The position numbers were made by a program, and so were the translations under genes. From Palsa-1439 sp050015495 (GTDB taxonomy: Bacteria; Verrucomicrobiota; Verrucomicrobiia; Palsa-1439): DNA of 64,000 bases. The DNA lies in contig JBEKBH010000001.1 of assembly GCA_050015495.1 (NCBI GenBank), positions 1 through 64,000 on the forward strand, written 5' to 3'. This document shows, piece by piece, positions 49,207 to 57,776 of this stretch. The notes beneath the pieces are model-generated. The model was not told where the DNA came from. It made no database searches and saw only the letters and a program-made list of their open reading frames with translations. Numbering within the stretch: position 1 is the stretch's first letter; each line of letters begins with the position of its first letter.

Positions 49207-50028
49207 TCAACCTTCATCCGCTGCGGTTCGACCGTGCTCACCACAGGCCAACAACGCCGCGCCGGCCACGACCACCGTGTCCCCCAGCGCGGCGCGCACA
49301 ATCCGATAATTACGCCGATACGGGCCGAATACAAATCGCTCCACCGTCTCGCGCACGGGCCGCAAAAACTTCTCGCCCGCCCGCGCCACGCCGCCGCCGA
49401 CGACGACAATGTCGGGATTCAGCAACGTGATCGCGTTGGCGAGGGCCACGCCATAATATTTCGCCGATTCCGCCAGCGTGGTCTTTCCCTTCTCGATGGA
49501 CAATCCCGACGACAATTCTTCCAGAATCCGCCACCGGCCGCGCGCGAAGAATCGGGTGTGCCCGATCTCCGTCGCGCCGAATCGTCCGTTGTGGATCTTC
49601 CCGTCAACCACAAACCCGCCCCCGATGCCGGTCCCGACGTTCGAGTACAGCACGGCGCGCCGTCCCCGACCCGCGCCGATCAACGCTTCCGCCAGCGTGG
49701 CGACGTTGGTATCGTTTTCGATAACGGTCGGCAGCCCGAAGCGCCGCCGAAACCAGCGCCGCAAGGCAAAACCGTCCCAACCGTTGATGTGATAGGAGCG
49801 CACGACTCGGCCATGCGGAGCATCTACCGGGCCACCAAACCCGACCCCGATAGCTGTCACGCGATGCCCGTCGAGCAGCGGGGCAATCATCCGATCGAGT
49901 TGCTTGAGAATCCCGCGTGCGCCGCCACGTCGCACAACCGTAACCCGCGCCAGTTGCGCGATTCGACCTCGCCGGTCGCACACACCGGCTTGCAGCTTCG
50001 TCCCGCCGATCTCTACGCCGAGGTACAT
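49207..50028 (-). CDS. ROK-family sugar kinase-like protein lacking the zinc motif
   Basis: The 273-residue protein starts MYLGVEIGGTKLQAGVCDRR (phosphate 1 loop) and has IGVGFGGPVD, IENDTNVATLAEAL with the catalytic aspartate, SNVGTGIGGGFVVDG and VVGGGVARAG. In ROK kinases the EIGH motif is followed by a CxCGxxGCxE zinc site; here EIGHTRFFARGRWRILEELSSG has no cysteines. It is also shorter than usual (300-320). It may phosphorylate glucose or another hexose, or be a regulator. A metallophosphoesterase follows 3 bases later. Confidence 0.82.
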   Translation of the reverse strand: MYLGVEIGGTKLQAGVCDRRGRIAQLARVTVVRRGGARGILKQLDRMIAPLLDGHRVTAIGVGFGGPVDAPHGRVVRSYHINGWDGFALRRWFRRRFGLPTVIENDTNVATLAEALIGAGRGRRAVLYSNVGTGIGGGFVVDGKIHNGRFGATEIGHTRFFARGRWRILEELSSGLSIEKGKTTLAESAKYYGVALANAITLLNPDIVVVGGGVARAGEKFLRPVRETVERFVFGPYRRNYRIVRAALGDTVVVAGAALLACGEHGRTAADEG

Positions 50029-50366
50029 GACATGAACTGATCGAGCCTATTTTACGGACGCCCTAGAGGCCAATCCAGAGCTAATTCGCGCGAATACGCC
50101 CGTAATCAGTCATGTCAGGTATTGCTACCCTGCGGACCCTGCGTGCTCGCAGGCCGGATGCGAATGAGCCGTGCCCGGTCAGCCAATCACCACGCGGGCG
50201 GACCGTCGGTCCCCCACGGAGTGAGGGCGTGGAGAATGACGATCAGCAGCCAACAAACAACCAGCATCCCGATTACGCCGAGGAACAACCTCGTCGCGAT
50301 GATTCGTATGCGTCGCATGGTCATACCCGATAACTCCCACAAGACTTCGACACAATTGTGTCCATA
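50029..50366. other. intergenic gap
   Basis: About 340 bases with no supported gene. It holds the promoter side of the ROK gene and the downstream side of the exported-protein gene, both on the minus strand. I see no strong hairpin followed by a T run. Confidence 0.4.
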
Positions 50367-51707
50367 TCATTCCGCCTTCTTCGTGATTCGAATGTTGTCA
50401 CCAACGACCCACCGATAGTTCGCATCCTGATCCAACGGTTTCAGCGCGTAGGAAATCCCCGGTTCCATTTTGCCGTATTCTCCGGCGGGAATGCGGATGT
50501 AACATTCCGAGTTCCAGAAACCCCGCTCGGCCTGAGCCTGAATGTCGCCATGACCATCGGCGGACAAGACAAACTTCTTGCCGAGGTGTGGATAGATCTC
50601 TTTCAAGTCATCGAACGAGACGTTTACATGAACGAGCAGATGGCCGTCGCCTTGAGACTGAGCAGCGTCCCAATGTTCAGGAATCGACTGAGGGCGGTCA
50701 CTGGAAAAGAACCAATAGGCTTTGGTGATCGTGACGTTCTTTTTATCAGTAGCGGTTGGGTTAGAAATCTGGCCGCTGAGCTTGTCAAAGAGCATCTGTT
50801 GCCTCAGCCAGACCCGATGTGTAATGCGTTGACTGGTTCCGGAAGGATACGCGCTCCACGGAACAAGGTTGAATGCATTGCAGGTGTCGCTGCCGATCGA
50901 GCCGTTGTATTCGTATCCGTCCAGCTTCTTGATCTGGTCCTTTAGCTTGGCGAAATCAGACCCGCTGCTGACGACGCCAACGAGGAATGGATATTCCGAG
51001 TCGTCAATCACGTCTTTCTTGAGGGTGATTCCGGCGTTCCGGGCCGCGAGTTGGATGGCATTGATCAGACCTTCCTTGGTGTATTTGGCATCCATGTTCG
51101 CCGGCGGTTCAACGGGGTTTCCCAAATATTCGAGGAGGGCTTGATTGGGGCCGGACGCCGATGCTGGCTCCTCCGAGGAACCGCCGGTGCCGTTCTGATC
51201 AAGGTAGCTCCATCCTTTATTGCGGAGAACCCTGTTCCCTTGGCCGAAATACACTCCACCGAAATCGCTGCGATTGAAATCACTACCTCCGTGGCCCGGG
51301 TAGAAGCTGACGTGAAGGTAGCCGTCCTCGGTCATGGTCTGAACCAGGCGGAACGAACCGGTGCCTTTCTTGATCCAGATGCGTTGTTCCGGGCCAATGG
51401 GGGTAGGATTCGGCGAGATGGTGGTCGTATAAAAGGACAGACGAGCTTCATCCTTGGAACTCAGGGTGTAGGTGCCCTCCACGCAATATGTCCCCCCGGT
51501 CGTGATCGTATCACTCGTCCCGCGCACTTGTTGGATCGTGATATTGTCACCGGGGGCAAATTCCGCATCGCCCAGTTCAAACGGCACCGCATAGGGAAAG
51601 CTCTCCAAGGTCCCATCAGTTGCCGCTGTGCCTGCCACCGCGCAGGACATGCTGATGGTAAACAGAGCCGCAAAGGCCCGGGGCAGGCGTGCACGGTGTG
51701 TTTTCAT
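50367..51707 (-). CDS. exported protein of unknown function, ECF sigma operon
   Basis: The 446-residue protein has a signal peptide (MKTHRARLPRAFAALFTISM, cleavage near AGTA-A). The mature protein is rich in G, S, T, D and aromatics with long beta stretches. FELGDAEFAPGDNITIQQV near the N-terminus and WVVGDNIRITKKAE at the C-terminus share a GDNIxI core, which hints at related end modules. No family is recognised. AGAGGA lies 8 bases before the ATG, and the start overlaps the anti-sigma stop by 4 bases. It is therefore the likely partner or output of the sigma system. Confidence 0.75.
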   Translation of the reverse strand: MKTHRARLPRAFAALFTISMSCAVAGTAATDGTLESFPYAVPFELGDAEFAPGDNITIQQVRGTSDTITTGGTYCVEGTYTLSSKDEARLSFYTTTISPNPTPIGPEQRIWIKKGTGSFRLVQTMTEDGYLHVSFYPGHGGSDFNRSDFGGVYFGQGNRVLRNKGWSYLDQNGTGGSSEEPASASGPNQALLEYLGNPVEPPANMDAKYTKEGLINAIQLAARNAGITLKKDVIDDSEYPFLVGVVSSGSDFAKLKDQIKKLDGYEYNGSIGSDTCNAFNLVPWSAYPSGTSQRITHRVWLRQQMLFDKLSGQISNPTATDKKNVTITKAYWFFSSDRPQSIPEHWDAAQSQGDGHLLVHVNVSFDDLKEIYPHLGKKFVLSADGHGDIQAQAERGFWNSECYIRIPAGEYGKMEPGISYALKPLDQDANYRWVVGDNIRITKKAE

Positions 51708-52282
51708 AGTGGTATCCTCTTTTCTTGTGTCGGCTGGACAGGTGTTTGGCCCCCGGTCCAAAGCGTCTCATTGGCGACCACGGTCTCGCATGACAGCGTG
51801 TCCACCACCAGATTGCCTTCCCGGCGGAACTTGTAGATTGGCGCACAATACGAAATCTGGATGGAAATTGCGGAAGATATATCACGGCCATCGGATCGGG
51901 CAATTTCCGTTCGATGGGTTCGTACGCCGGGAAAATGGTTGACCAGTAGGAAGCCAACGACTAGCAACAGGCAAACCGCACCAGCCAGAGGCCACGCAAA
52001 ACGGTTCCATAAACCAACCAAAGGCTCCCGATCCATGAGCGGGACGGACTTGTGCTCGAGAACCGTCAGGATGCGCCGTCGGACATCCGGCCGTAGCGCA
52101 AGGGTTTTAGTCCCTTGACGAAGACGCTCGGACAGGGATTGCGCCAGTTGTTGCTCCTGCCGCACGGCTTGCCGACAGATGCCGCACCGGGCAAGATGCT
52201 GGTCCGCCGCAGCCCGCGTCCCGGGGGAAAGCGTTCCCTCCGCATATTCGTACAATCGATTCTGAAAACGTCGGCAGTTCAT
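51704..52282 (-). CDS. ZAS-type anti-sigma factor with one membrane helix
   Basis: The 192-residue protein has the zinc-binding anti-sigma motif C3...H29-x3-C33-x2-C36 (HLARCGICR) in its N-terminal cytoplasmic domain. A membrane helix follows at about 97-115 (WPLAGAVCLLLVVGFLLV), then a periplasmic part of about 75 residues that should sense the signal. It overlaps both the ECF sigma gene upstream and the exported-protein gene downstream by 4 bases. It should hold the sigma factor at the membrane until signalled. Confidence 0.88.
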   Translation of the reverse strand: MNCRRFQNRLYEYAEGTLSPGTRAAADQHLARCGICRQAVRQEQQLAQSLSERLRQGTKTLALRPDVRRRILTVLEHKSVPLMDREPLVGLWNRFAWPLAGAVCLLLVVGFLLVNHFPGVRTHRTEIARSDGRDISSAISIQISYCAPIYKFRREGNLVVDTLSCETVVANETLWTGGQTPVQPTQEKRIPL

Positions 52283-52854
52283 CGTGGTTTCATTTCCTCT
52301 GTGCCACTCGCCCCGAAAAGGTTCAATTCGCCGGGCAGGAGTTTCTGCATTTCGCCGATGGCGTAGTGGAGCCTCGATTTGACGGTTCCCGTGGAGATTC
52401 CCAGATGCCTGGCGATTTCGTGGATCTTCATGTCTTCGTAGTAGCGCAGGATAAGCACCTCCCGGTGCGCATCAGAAAGTCGGCACATGGCCTTCAACAG
52501 TGCCGACGTAGCGGCCCCGGCATCCAGTGGGCTCGGGCTTTCGTCCGCCGGAGAAACCTCCCGTCCCACCAACTCGTTGTCGCAGACGATCCGTTTGCGG
52601 TCTCGATGGTAGTGGCGGGTCAGGTTGAGAAGGATGGCGTGGAGCCACGTGTAAATGGTCGAGTCGCCCCGAAAGCGATGAACCGATCGCATCGCCTGAA
52701 GAAATGTCTCCTGGACGATGTCCTCGGCGTCGGCCTCATTTCCGCAGAGCAAGAAAGCGGACCGAAACAGCCGATCCCCGTAAGAACTGACCAGTTCCTG
52801 CGCGGCTCCGGGGACATGAGCTTTGAGGGCCGTGATGAGACGCTCCTCGTCCAT
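52279..52854 (-). CDS. ECF-type RNA polymerase sigma factor
   Basis: From ATG at 52854 the protein has 191 residues. Region 2 is visible as LFRSAFLLCGNEADAEDIVQ and YTWLHAILLNLTRHYHR, and region 4 as LSDAHREVLILRYYEDMKIH with the helix-turn-helix IARHLGISTGTVKSRLHYA. A TTG six codons upstream is a weaker start. It is the first gene of sigma, anti-sigma and exported-protein, which overlap by 4 bases each. TGAACCTTTTTCC just upstream may be an autoregulated ECF promoter box. Confidence 0.92.
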   Translation of the reverse strand: MDEERLITALKAHVPGAAQELVSSYGDRLFRSAFLLCGNEADAEDIVQETFLQAMRSVHRFRGDSTIYTWLHAILLNLTRHYHRDRKRIVCDNELVGREVSPADESPSPLDAGAATSALLKAMCRLSDAHREVLILRYYEDMKIHEIARHLGISTGTVKSRLHYAIGEMQKLLPGELNLFGASGTEEMKPR

Positions 52855-52874
52855 GCTGGTTTGTGCCACCAACA

Positions 52875-52887
52875 GGAAAAAGGTTCA
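52875..52887 (-). promoter_or_regulatory. possible ECF-type -35 box upstream of the sigma gene
   Basis: TGAACCTTTTTCC on the minus strand resembles the GAAC-type -35 elements of ECF promoters and lies about 20 bases before the start codon. A matching -10 box is not obvious. Confidence 0.3.
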
Positions 52888-52934
52888 AGGAATGAGCGCA
52901 ACACCACACAGCGCAGTCCGCGTCGAGAAGACAG

Positions 52935-54305
52935 CTAGGACCGGGCTAGCAGCTTCTTCCACCGGCCGATTTGCGCGCGCACATTCTTCGGCGAGGGCGC
53001 GCCGATGGCCGTGCGGGCCGCGAGGGCGCGCCGCACGTCGAACACGTTTCCGGCTGCCGTGCCGTACTTTTTGGTTGCCAGCTTCGGCAACGGCGTATGC
53101 GTGCGCTCCGATTCCACGACGAGCGCGCCCACCGCGTGGTGCGCCTCACGGAACGGCATCCCGCGTTTCACCAGAAAATCAACGAGATCGGTCGCCAGCA
53201 ACATCGGGTCGCTGGCTGCCGCTTCGCATCGGGCCCGATTCACCTTCGTATGACCGAGCATGTCCGCCATGACCCGCAAGGACGCGACCAACGTGTCCAC
53301 CGAGTCAAACAGCGGTTCCTTGTCCTCTTGCATGTCGCGGTTGTAGGTCAGCGGCAGGCCTTTCATCATCGTCAGCACCGCGACGAGATTTCCATAGAGT
53401 CGGCCCGTCTTGCCGCGAACCAGTTCCGCGACATCGGGATTCTTCTTCTGCGGCATCAACGACGAACCCGTCGTGTACGCGTCCCCAATCGTGACGAAAC
53501 CAAATTCCGCCGTCGACCACAAAATCAGGTCTTCCGCGAGCCGCGAGAGATGCGTCCCGCAAATCGCCGCGTTACTCAAAAACGCCACGACGAAATCGCG
53601 GTCGCTCACCGCATCCATCGAATTCTCGGTCACCAATGCATGACCAAGTTGCCGCGCGACGTACGCCCGGTCGAGCTTCAACGTGGTTCCCGCCAGCGCC
53701 CCCGAGCCGAGCGGGCAACGGAACAAACTCAGCAACGACCACGCGAAGCGGCTGTGATCGCGCTGGAACATTTCCCCGTACGCGAGCATGGCATGGCTGA
53801 AGACCACGGGTTGTGCCCGCTGCAAGTGTGTGTAACCAGGCATGACAACATCGACGTTGTCTTCCGCCAACGCGACCAGGGATTTCTGAAGCCCACGAAT
53901 GGCCTCCAGCGCGCGCACGACTTCGTCGCGCACCCACAGCCGCAGGTCGGTGGCGACCTGATCATTCCGACTTCGCGCAGTGTGGAGTTTCTTGCCGGCG
54001 GTGCCAATCTTGCGCACCAGCGCGGCTTCGATGTTCATGTGCACGTCTTCGCACGCGGCATCCCACTTGAATTTGCCCGATTCGATCTCCCGTTCAATCG
54101 AACGCAGCCCGCGCTCGATCTTCGTCGCCTCGGCCTTGGTGAGAATGCCGACTTTCGCCAGGCCCTTCGCGTGCGCAATCGAGCCGGCGATGTCCTGTCG
54201 GTAGAGCCGCCAGTCGAAGCTCACGCTCTCGGTGAACGCCTTGACCGATTCCGCAGGGCCGGCCGAGAACCGGCCGCCCCACGTTCGTTGGGCTGATTTC
54301 TTCAT
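52935..54305 (-). CDS. argH: argininosuccinate lyase
   Basis: The 456-residue protein begins MKKSAQRTWGGRFSAGPAES and has EDVHMNIEAALV, KLHTARSRNDQVATD, PGYTHLQRAQP and the fumarase-superfamily signature GSSLMPQKKNPD. It splits argininosuccinate into arginine and fumarate. Length is normal. It starts 10 bases after the DUF4412-like gene and is probably co-transcribed with it, while argG is 4 kb away at 58598. Confidence 0.95.
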   Translation of the reverse strand: MKKSAQRTWGGRFSAGPAESVKAFTESVSFDWRLYRQDIAGSIAHAKGLAKVGILTKAEATKIERGLRSIEREIESGKFKWDAACEDVHMNIEAALVRKIGTAGKKLHTARSRNDQVATDLRLWVRDEVVRALEAIRGLQKSLVALAEDNVDVVMPGYTHLQRAQPVVFSHAMLAYGEMFQRDHSRFAWSLLSLFRCPLGSGALAGTTLKLDRAYVARQLGHALVTENSMDAVSDRDFVVAFLSNAAICGTHLSRLAEDLILWSTAEFGFVTIGDAYTTGSSLMPQKKNPDVAELVRGKTGRLYGNLVAVLTMMKGLPLTYNRDMQEDKEPLFDSVDTLVASLRVMADMLGHTKVNRARCEAAASDPMLLATDLVDFLVKRGMPFREAHHAVGALVVESERTHTPLPKLATKKYGTAAGNVFDVRRALAARTAIGAPSPKNVRAQIGRWKKLLARS

Positions 54306-54315
54306 CGCTCGATCA

Positions 54316-55080
54316 TCAGTTGTTACCGCGCGGCGGCATCATGCGCTGCATGCTGCCCATCATCATCTCTTGGATGCTGCCGTACTTGGTGAAATCGCCC
54401 GGCGGATCGAATAGCGCCGCGTCCGGGGCCGACAGCTTGACGTTGCTGAAGTGCGTCGTTATCGTCGCGCCATTGGCCTGCATTTCGGTCTTGATCGGGA
54501 AATTGTTGAGATCGGTCGCCTGCCACGTGAGCATCTCGTGTTGCGTGCCGTCATCCGCCGTGAACGTGATCTTGTTCTCGATGCTCGGATGACCGTCCAC
54601 GATGTCCTTGCCAATCTGGGTGACATCGATCTTGGGTTCCTTTGGTGCCGGTTTGTCGGTCGGCGGAGCCTGCGACGAGCTGATTTCCGTGTACGATTTC
54701 AACCCCGGATACACGAGGTACATGACCTTCTTGTCGCCACGATAAATGTTCACGGCCCGGTCCATGCCCATCTGTTTCATCTGGGCGACGGCTTGCGGAG
54801 GCATTTGCCTGCCTTTCATGCTCGTCATATCGATCTCAGTGCGCAGGTTGCCCTTGAGGAACGCGTAGGAAGTGTCCATCTCCATGGGCGGGCCGTGCTG
54901 CGCATCCACAATCGAGATGTTCGCGGTCGCTGTGAACGCCTGGTTGTGGCCGAATATCTTCGCCATGTCCGCGCTGCCGATATTCCCCGGCCCGGCGCCG
55001 ACCATCCGTTGCGCAAACCCCGTCGGGATTGTTAGACACGCTATCACCGCCATCATTGAGTAGACACGCCATGCCTTCAT
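54316..55080 (-). CDS. exported DUF4412-like protein
   Basis: The 254-residue protein has a signal peptide (MKAWRVYSMMAVIACLTIPT, cleavage near GFAQ). The body has the LolA-like beta rhythm of DUF4412 proteins: FTATANISIVDAQ, FLKGNLRTEIDM, NIYRGDKKVMYLVYPGLKSY and a final LFDPPGDFTKYGS, plus methionine-rich ends. These periplasmic proteins are of unknown function. AAGGAAG precedes the ATG. It lies upstream of argH (10 bases) and is divergent from the phosphatase gene. Confidence 0.72.
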   Translation of the reverse strand: MKAWRVYSMMAVIACLTIPTGFAQRMVGAGPGNIGSADMAKIFGHNQAFTATANISIVDAQHGPPMEMDTSYAFLKGNLRTEIDMTSMKGRQMPPQAVAQMKQMGMDRAVNIYRGDKKVMYLVYPGLKSYTEISSSQAPPTDKPAPKEPKIDVTQIGKDIVDGHPSIENKITFTADDGTQHEMLTWQATDLNNFPIKTEMQANGATITTHFSNVKLSAPDAALFDPPGDFTKYGSIQEMMMGSMQRMMPPRGNN

Positions 55081-55185
55081 TGGTTGTTCTTCCTTTCGCT
55101 TGGTGCCGCCGACCGTAGCAAGCCCGGCGCGGCCACAACAACAAAAAAATCGCCGACCACGCCGCGCTTCGCTACAGTATCCCTC

Positions 55186-55836
55186 GTGAAACACGATATC
55201 CGCGCGGTGCTCTTCGACCTGGATGGGACGTTGGCCGATACGCTGGCTGATCTGGCCAACGCGACCAATTGGGCGCTTCAGCAGGTCGGTTGCCCCACCC
55301 ATCCGACCGACAGTTACCGCTACAGGGTCGGCGACGGCGCGCGCGAACTCTGCGCCCGCGCGTTGCCCGCGGACAAGCAGGGTTTGGCCGATGAAGTCCT
55401 GCGGCTGATGCGGCAGCGGTACGACGAGCATTGTTTCGACCTCACGCGGTTGTATCCGGGGATTACCGAATTGGTCTCGGCCCTCACGCAACGACGCCTC
55501 CGGCTGGCGGTGCTGTCCAACAAACCCGACGAGTTCACCAAACGGGTGATCGCGCATTATTTCCAGCCGGTGCCGTTTGCCATCGTGCGCGGACAGTTGC
55601 CCAACGTCCCGCTGAAGCCTGACCCGACCGCCGCACTCCAGATCGCGCGGGAACTCAGGATCCCGCCCACGCACTGGTTGTATCTCGGCGACACCAACAC
55701 CGACATGCGCACCGCGCGCGCCGCGGGAATGCATCCCGTTGGCGTGCTCTGGGGTTTTCGCGACCGCGACGAGTTGGTGGCCAGCGGCGCGGAGCACATC
55801 GTGGCGAAACCAGGCGACGTGCTCGATTTGTTGTAG
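55186..55836 (+). CDS. gph: HAD-family phosphoglycolate phosphatase
   Basis: The 216-residue protein uses GTG at 55186 as start. The HAD motifs are LFDLDGTLADTLADL (nucleophile and acid-base aspartates), AVLSNKPDEFTK (motif II), LKPDPTAAL (motif III lysine) and YLGDTNTDMRTARAAGM (motif IV). It fits Gph, which dephosphorylates 2-phosphoglycolate, though related HAD phosphatases cannot be ruled out. The longer open frame upstream covers the divergent promoter and is not coding. Confidence 0.85.
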   Translation: MKHDIRAVLFDLDGTLADTLADLANATNWALQQVGCPTHPTDSYRYRVGDGARELCARALPADKQGLADEVLRLMRQRYDEHCFDLTRLYPGITELVSALTQRRLRLAVLSNKPDEFTKRVIAHYFQPVPFAIVRGQLPNVPLKPDPTAALQIARELRIPPTHWLYLGDTNTDMRTARAAGMHPVGVLWGFRDRDELVASGAEHIVAKPGDVLDLL

Positions 55837-55849
55837 GGACAGCGGAAAA

Positions 55850-55888
55850 GCGAAAGGGACGCCCCGCTTCCGCGAGACGCCCCTTCGC
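55850..55888 (-). terminator. hairpin between gph and the RRM gene
   Basis: GCGAAAGGG and CCCCTTCGC pair with one mismatch around a 21-base loop. On the minus strand it is followed by CTTTTCC, so it probably ends the RRM transcript; it may also help to end gph. Confidence 0.45.
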
Positions 55889-55914
55889 GTGAATGCTACA
55901 AGCTGATTGTCGAA

Positions 55915-56259
55915 TTAACGACGACCGCGACCGCCGCCACCACCGAAGTCGCGCTTGCCGCCACGACCGCCGCCGCCACCGCCGCCGCCGAAGTCGCCGC
56001 GGGGACGTTCCTCGCGCGGACGCGCCTCATTGACGGTCAGGGCGCGGCCATCGATTTCCTTGCCGTTGAAATCGGTGACGGCCTTGTTCGCTTCTTCCTG
56101 CGTCCCCATCTGGACGAACGCAAAGCCGCGGGACTTGCCCGTGAACTTGTCCATGATGAGTTCGCAACTGACCACGTTGCCCGCCTGCTTGAACAGGTCG
56201 AGAATCTGCCCCTCGGTCGTGTTGAACGAGAGGTTGCCTACGAATAACTTGGTTGCCAT
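55915..56259 (-). CDS. glycine-rich RRM RNA-binding protein
   Basis: The 114-residue protein has one RNA recognition motif with RNP2 LFVGNL (5-10) and RNP1 RGFAFVQM, followed by a tail rich in glycine and arginine. Such proteins are common in cyanobacteria and verrucomicrobia and are linked with cold response. A promoter at 56406-56433 gives a leader of about 140 bases, long enough for post-transcriptional control. Confidence 0.93.
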   Translation of the reverse strand: MATKLFVGNLSFNTTEGQILDLFKQAGNVVSCELIMDKFTGKSRGFAFVQMGTQEEANKAVTDFNGKEIDGRALTVNEARPREERPRGDFGGGGGGGGRGGKRDFGGGGGRGRR

Positions 56260-56594
56260 ACTGGGTTTCTTGGTATCCTTCTGCTGCGGTAGGAGGTCTC
56301 AGTGACTGTTCCCGCTCGTCGGGTTTCGGACTGCCACCTTAGCAAACGAGGCTGACTGACATTCCACCAATCTCACTGCGGCGTCTTCCATTGCTAGCGA
56401 CAAAAAGCATAGGCTAGATTCCCGAAATTGCAACAAGATTTTGGCTGTCGCAACTGGCTGCCCCACAACTTGTTTCGCCAGTCCTACCCCCGGATTCGGC
56501 GAGCACAAACCCACAACGGAAACCCAGACGGACGCCCGCCGACACCGACGGCCTCGCCAGATTTCGGTGGATTTGCCGACAAAAACTTCCTATC
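56260..56594. other. leader and promoter gap between the RRM gene and the lactonase gene
   Basis: The left 140 bases are the probable leader of the RRM mRNA (minus strand) and the middle holds its promoter. The right part should hold the promoter of the lactonase gene. No other gene is supported. Confidence 0.5.
56406..56433 (-). promoter_or_regulatory. sigma-70 type promoter of the RRM gene
   Basis: On the minus strand TTGCAA (56433-56428) and TATGCT (56411-56406) are 16 bases apart, followed by a T run. Transcription would begin near 56399. Confidence 0.5.
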
Positions 56595-57773
56595 GTGGCG
56601 GTCGTGTTCCGAAGCTTTCGCGGCCTTATACGCCTTCTGCTGGCCATTCAGTTGACCTGCGGAATCGCCGCAGGCGTGGAAGCCGCTACGCCACATCCTG
56701 ACACGAATACCTGCTTCGTCTACTTCGGCACTTACACCCGCGCGCAGAGCAAAGGGATTTATGTGTGCCGCTTGGACACGACCACGGGCGCGCTGACACC
56801 GCCCGCGCTGGCGGTTGCCACCGCCAACCCCTCGTTCCTCGCGCTCGACCCGAACCATCAGTTTCTGTATTCGTGCGGCGCAATCAGCAGCATGTCGAAC
56901 GGCCTCGTGAATGCGTTTCGCGTCGACAACCAGACGGGAACGTTGACGTTCCTCAACCAGCAACCCTCCGCCGGTCTCGGTCCGTGCCACCTCGCGGTGG
57001 ACGCGTCGAGCCGGTGCGTTCTGGTGGCGAACTACGGCAACGGCAGCATCGCCGCGTTGCCGATTCATGCCGATGGATCGCTCGGCCCGCCGGCGACGAC
57101 GATTCAGCATCACGGCTCGAGCGTTAATCCGCAGCGGCAACAAGGCCCGCACGCCCACTGCGTTGGGTTCGATCCCGCCAACCGTCGCGCGTTCTGCGCC
57201 GACCTCGGCCTGGACAAAGTTCTCGTCTACCGGTTCGATCCCGCGACCGCCACGCTCACGCCCAACGATCCGCCATGTGGTGTGGTCAAGCCCGGCGCGG
57301 GTGCGCGCCATTTCGTTTTCGGTCCTAATGGCCGCCGCGTCTACGTCATCAATGAAATCCAATCGACGATCACCGCGTTCGACTACGATCCGCAACGGGG
57401 TTCGCTCACCGAATTCCAGACCGTCCCCACGCTCCCCGAGACATTCACCGGAACCAACACCGCCGCCGAGATCGCCATTCATCCCAACGGTAAATTCCTC
57501 TACGGTTCCAATCGCGGTGACAACAGCGTCGTGGTCTACGCCATCGACGACGCGACCGGCAAGCTTGCGTTCGTCGAGCGTCAATCCACCTTGGGGAAAA
57601 CCCCGCGTATGTTCGCCATCGATCCCACTGGAAAATTCCTCCTCGCCGCCAATCAGGATTCCAACACGATCGTCGAATTTCGCATCGACCCGGTCACCGG
57701 CCGTCTCACTCCCACCGGCCAATCCATCGAGGTCTCCCTGCCCTGCTGCGTTGTGTTTGTGACGATGGAGTAG
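56595..57773 (+). CDS. exported lactonase-type seven-bladed propeller protein (Pgl family)
   Basis: The 392-residue protein starts with GTG and has a signal peptide (FRGLIRLLLAIQLTCGIAAG). Repeated blade motifs follow: YFGTYTRAQSKGIYVCRLD, PSFLALDPNHQFLY, CHLAVDASSRCVLVANYG, PHAHCVGFDPANRRAF and AAEIAIHPNGKFLYGSNRG, characteristic of the Lactonase (PF10282) family that includes YbhE-type 6-phosphogluconolactonase. Being exported, its substrate is probably another lactone rather than the pentose-phosphate intermediate. The stop is 3 bases from the convergent TPR gene's stop. Confidence 0.87.
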   Translation: MAVVFRSFRGLIRLLLAIQLTCGIAAGVEAATPHPDTNTCFVYFGTYTRAQSKGIYVCRLDTTTGALTPPALAVATANPSFLALDPNHQFLYSCGAISSMSNGLVNAFRVDNQTGTLTFLNQQPSAGLGPCHLAVDASSRCVLVANYGNGSIAALPIHADGSLGPPATTIQHHGSSVNPQRQQGPHAHCVGFDPANRRAFCADLGLDKVLVYRFDPATATLTPNDPPCGVVKPGAGARHFVFGPNGRRVYVINEIQSTITAFDYDPQRGSLTEFQTVPTLPETFTGTNTAAEIAIHPNGKFLYGSNRGDNSVVVYAIDDATGKLAFVERQSTLGKTPRMFAIDPTGKFLLAANQDSNTIVEFRIDPVTGRLTPTGQSIEVSLPCCVVFVTME

Positions 57774-57776
57774 CGA

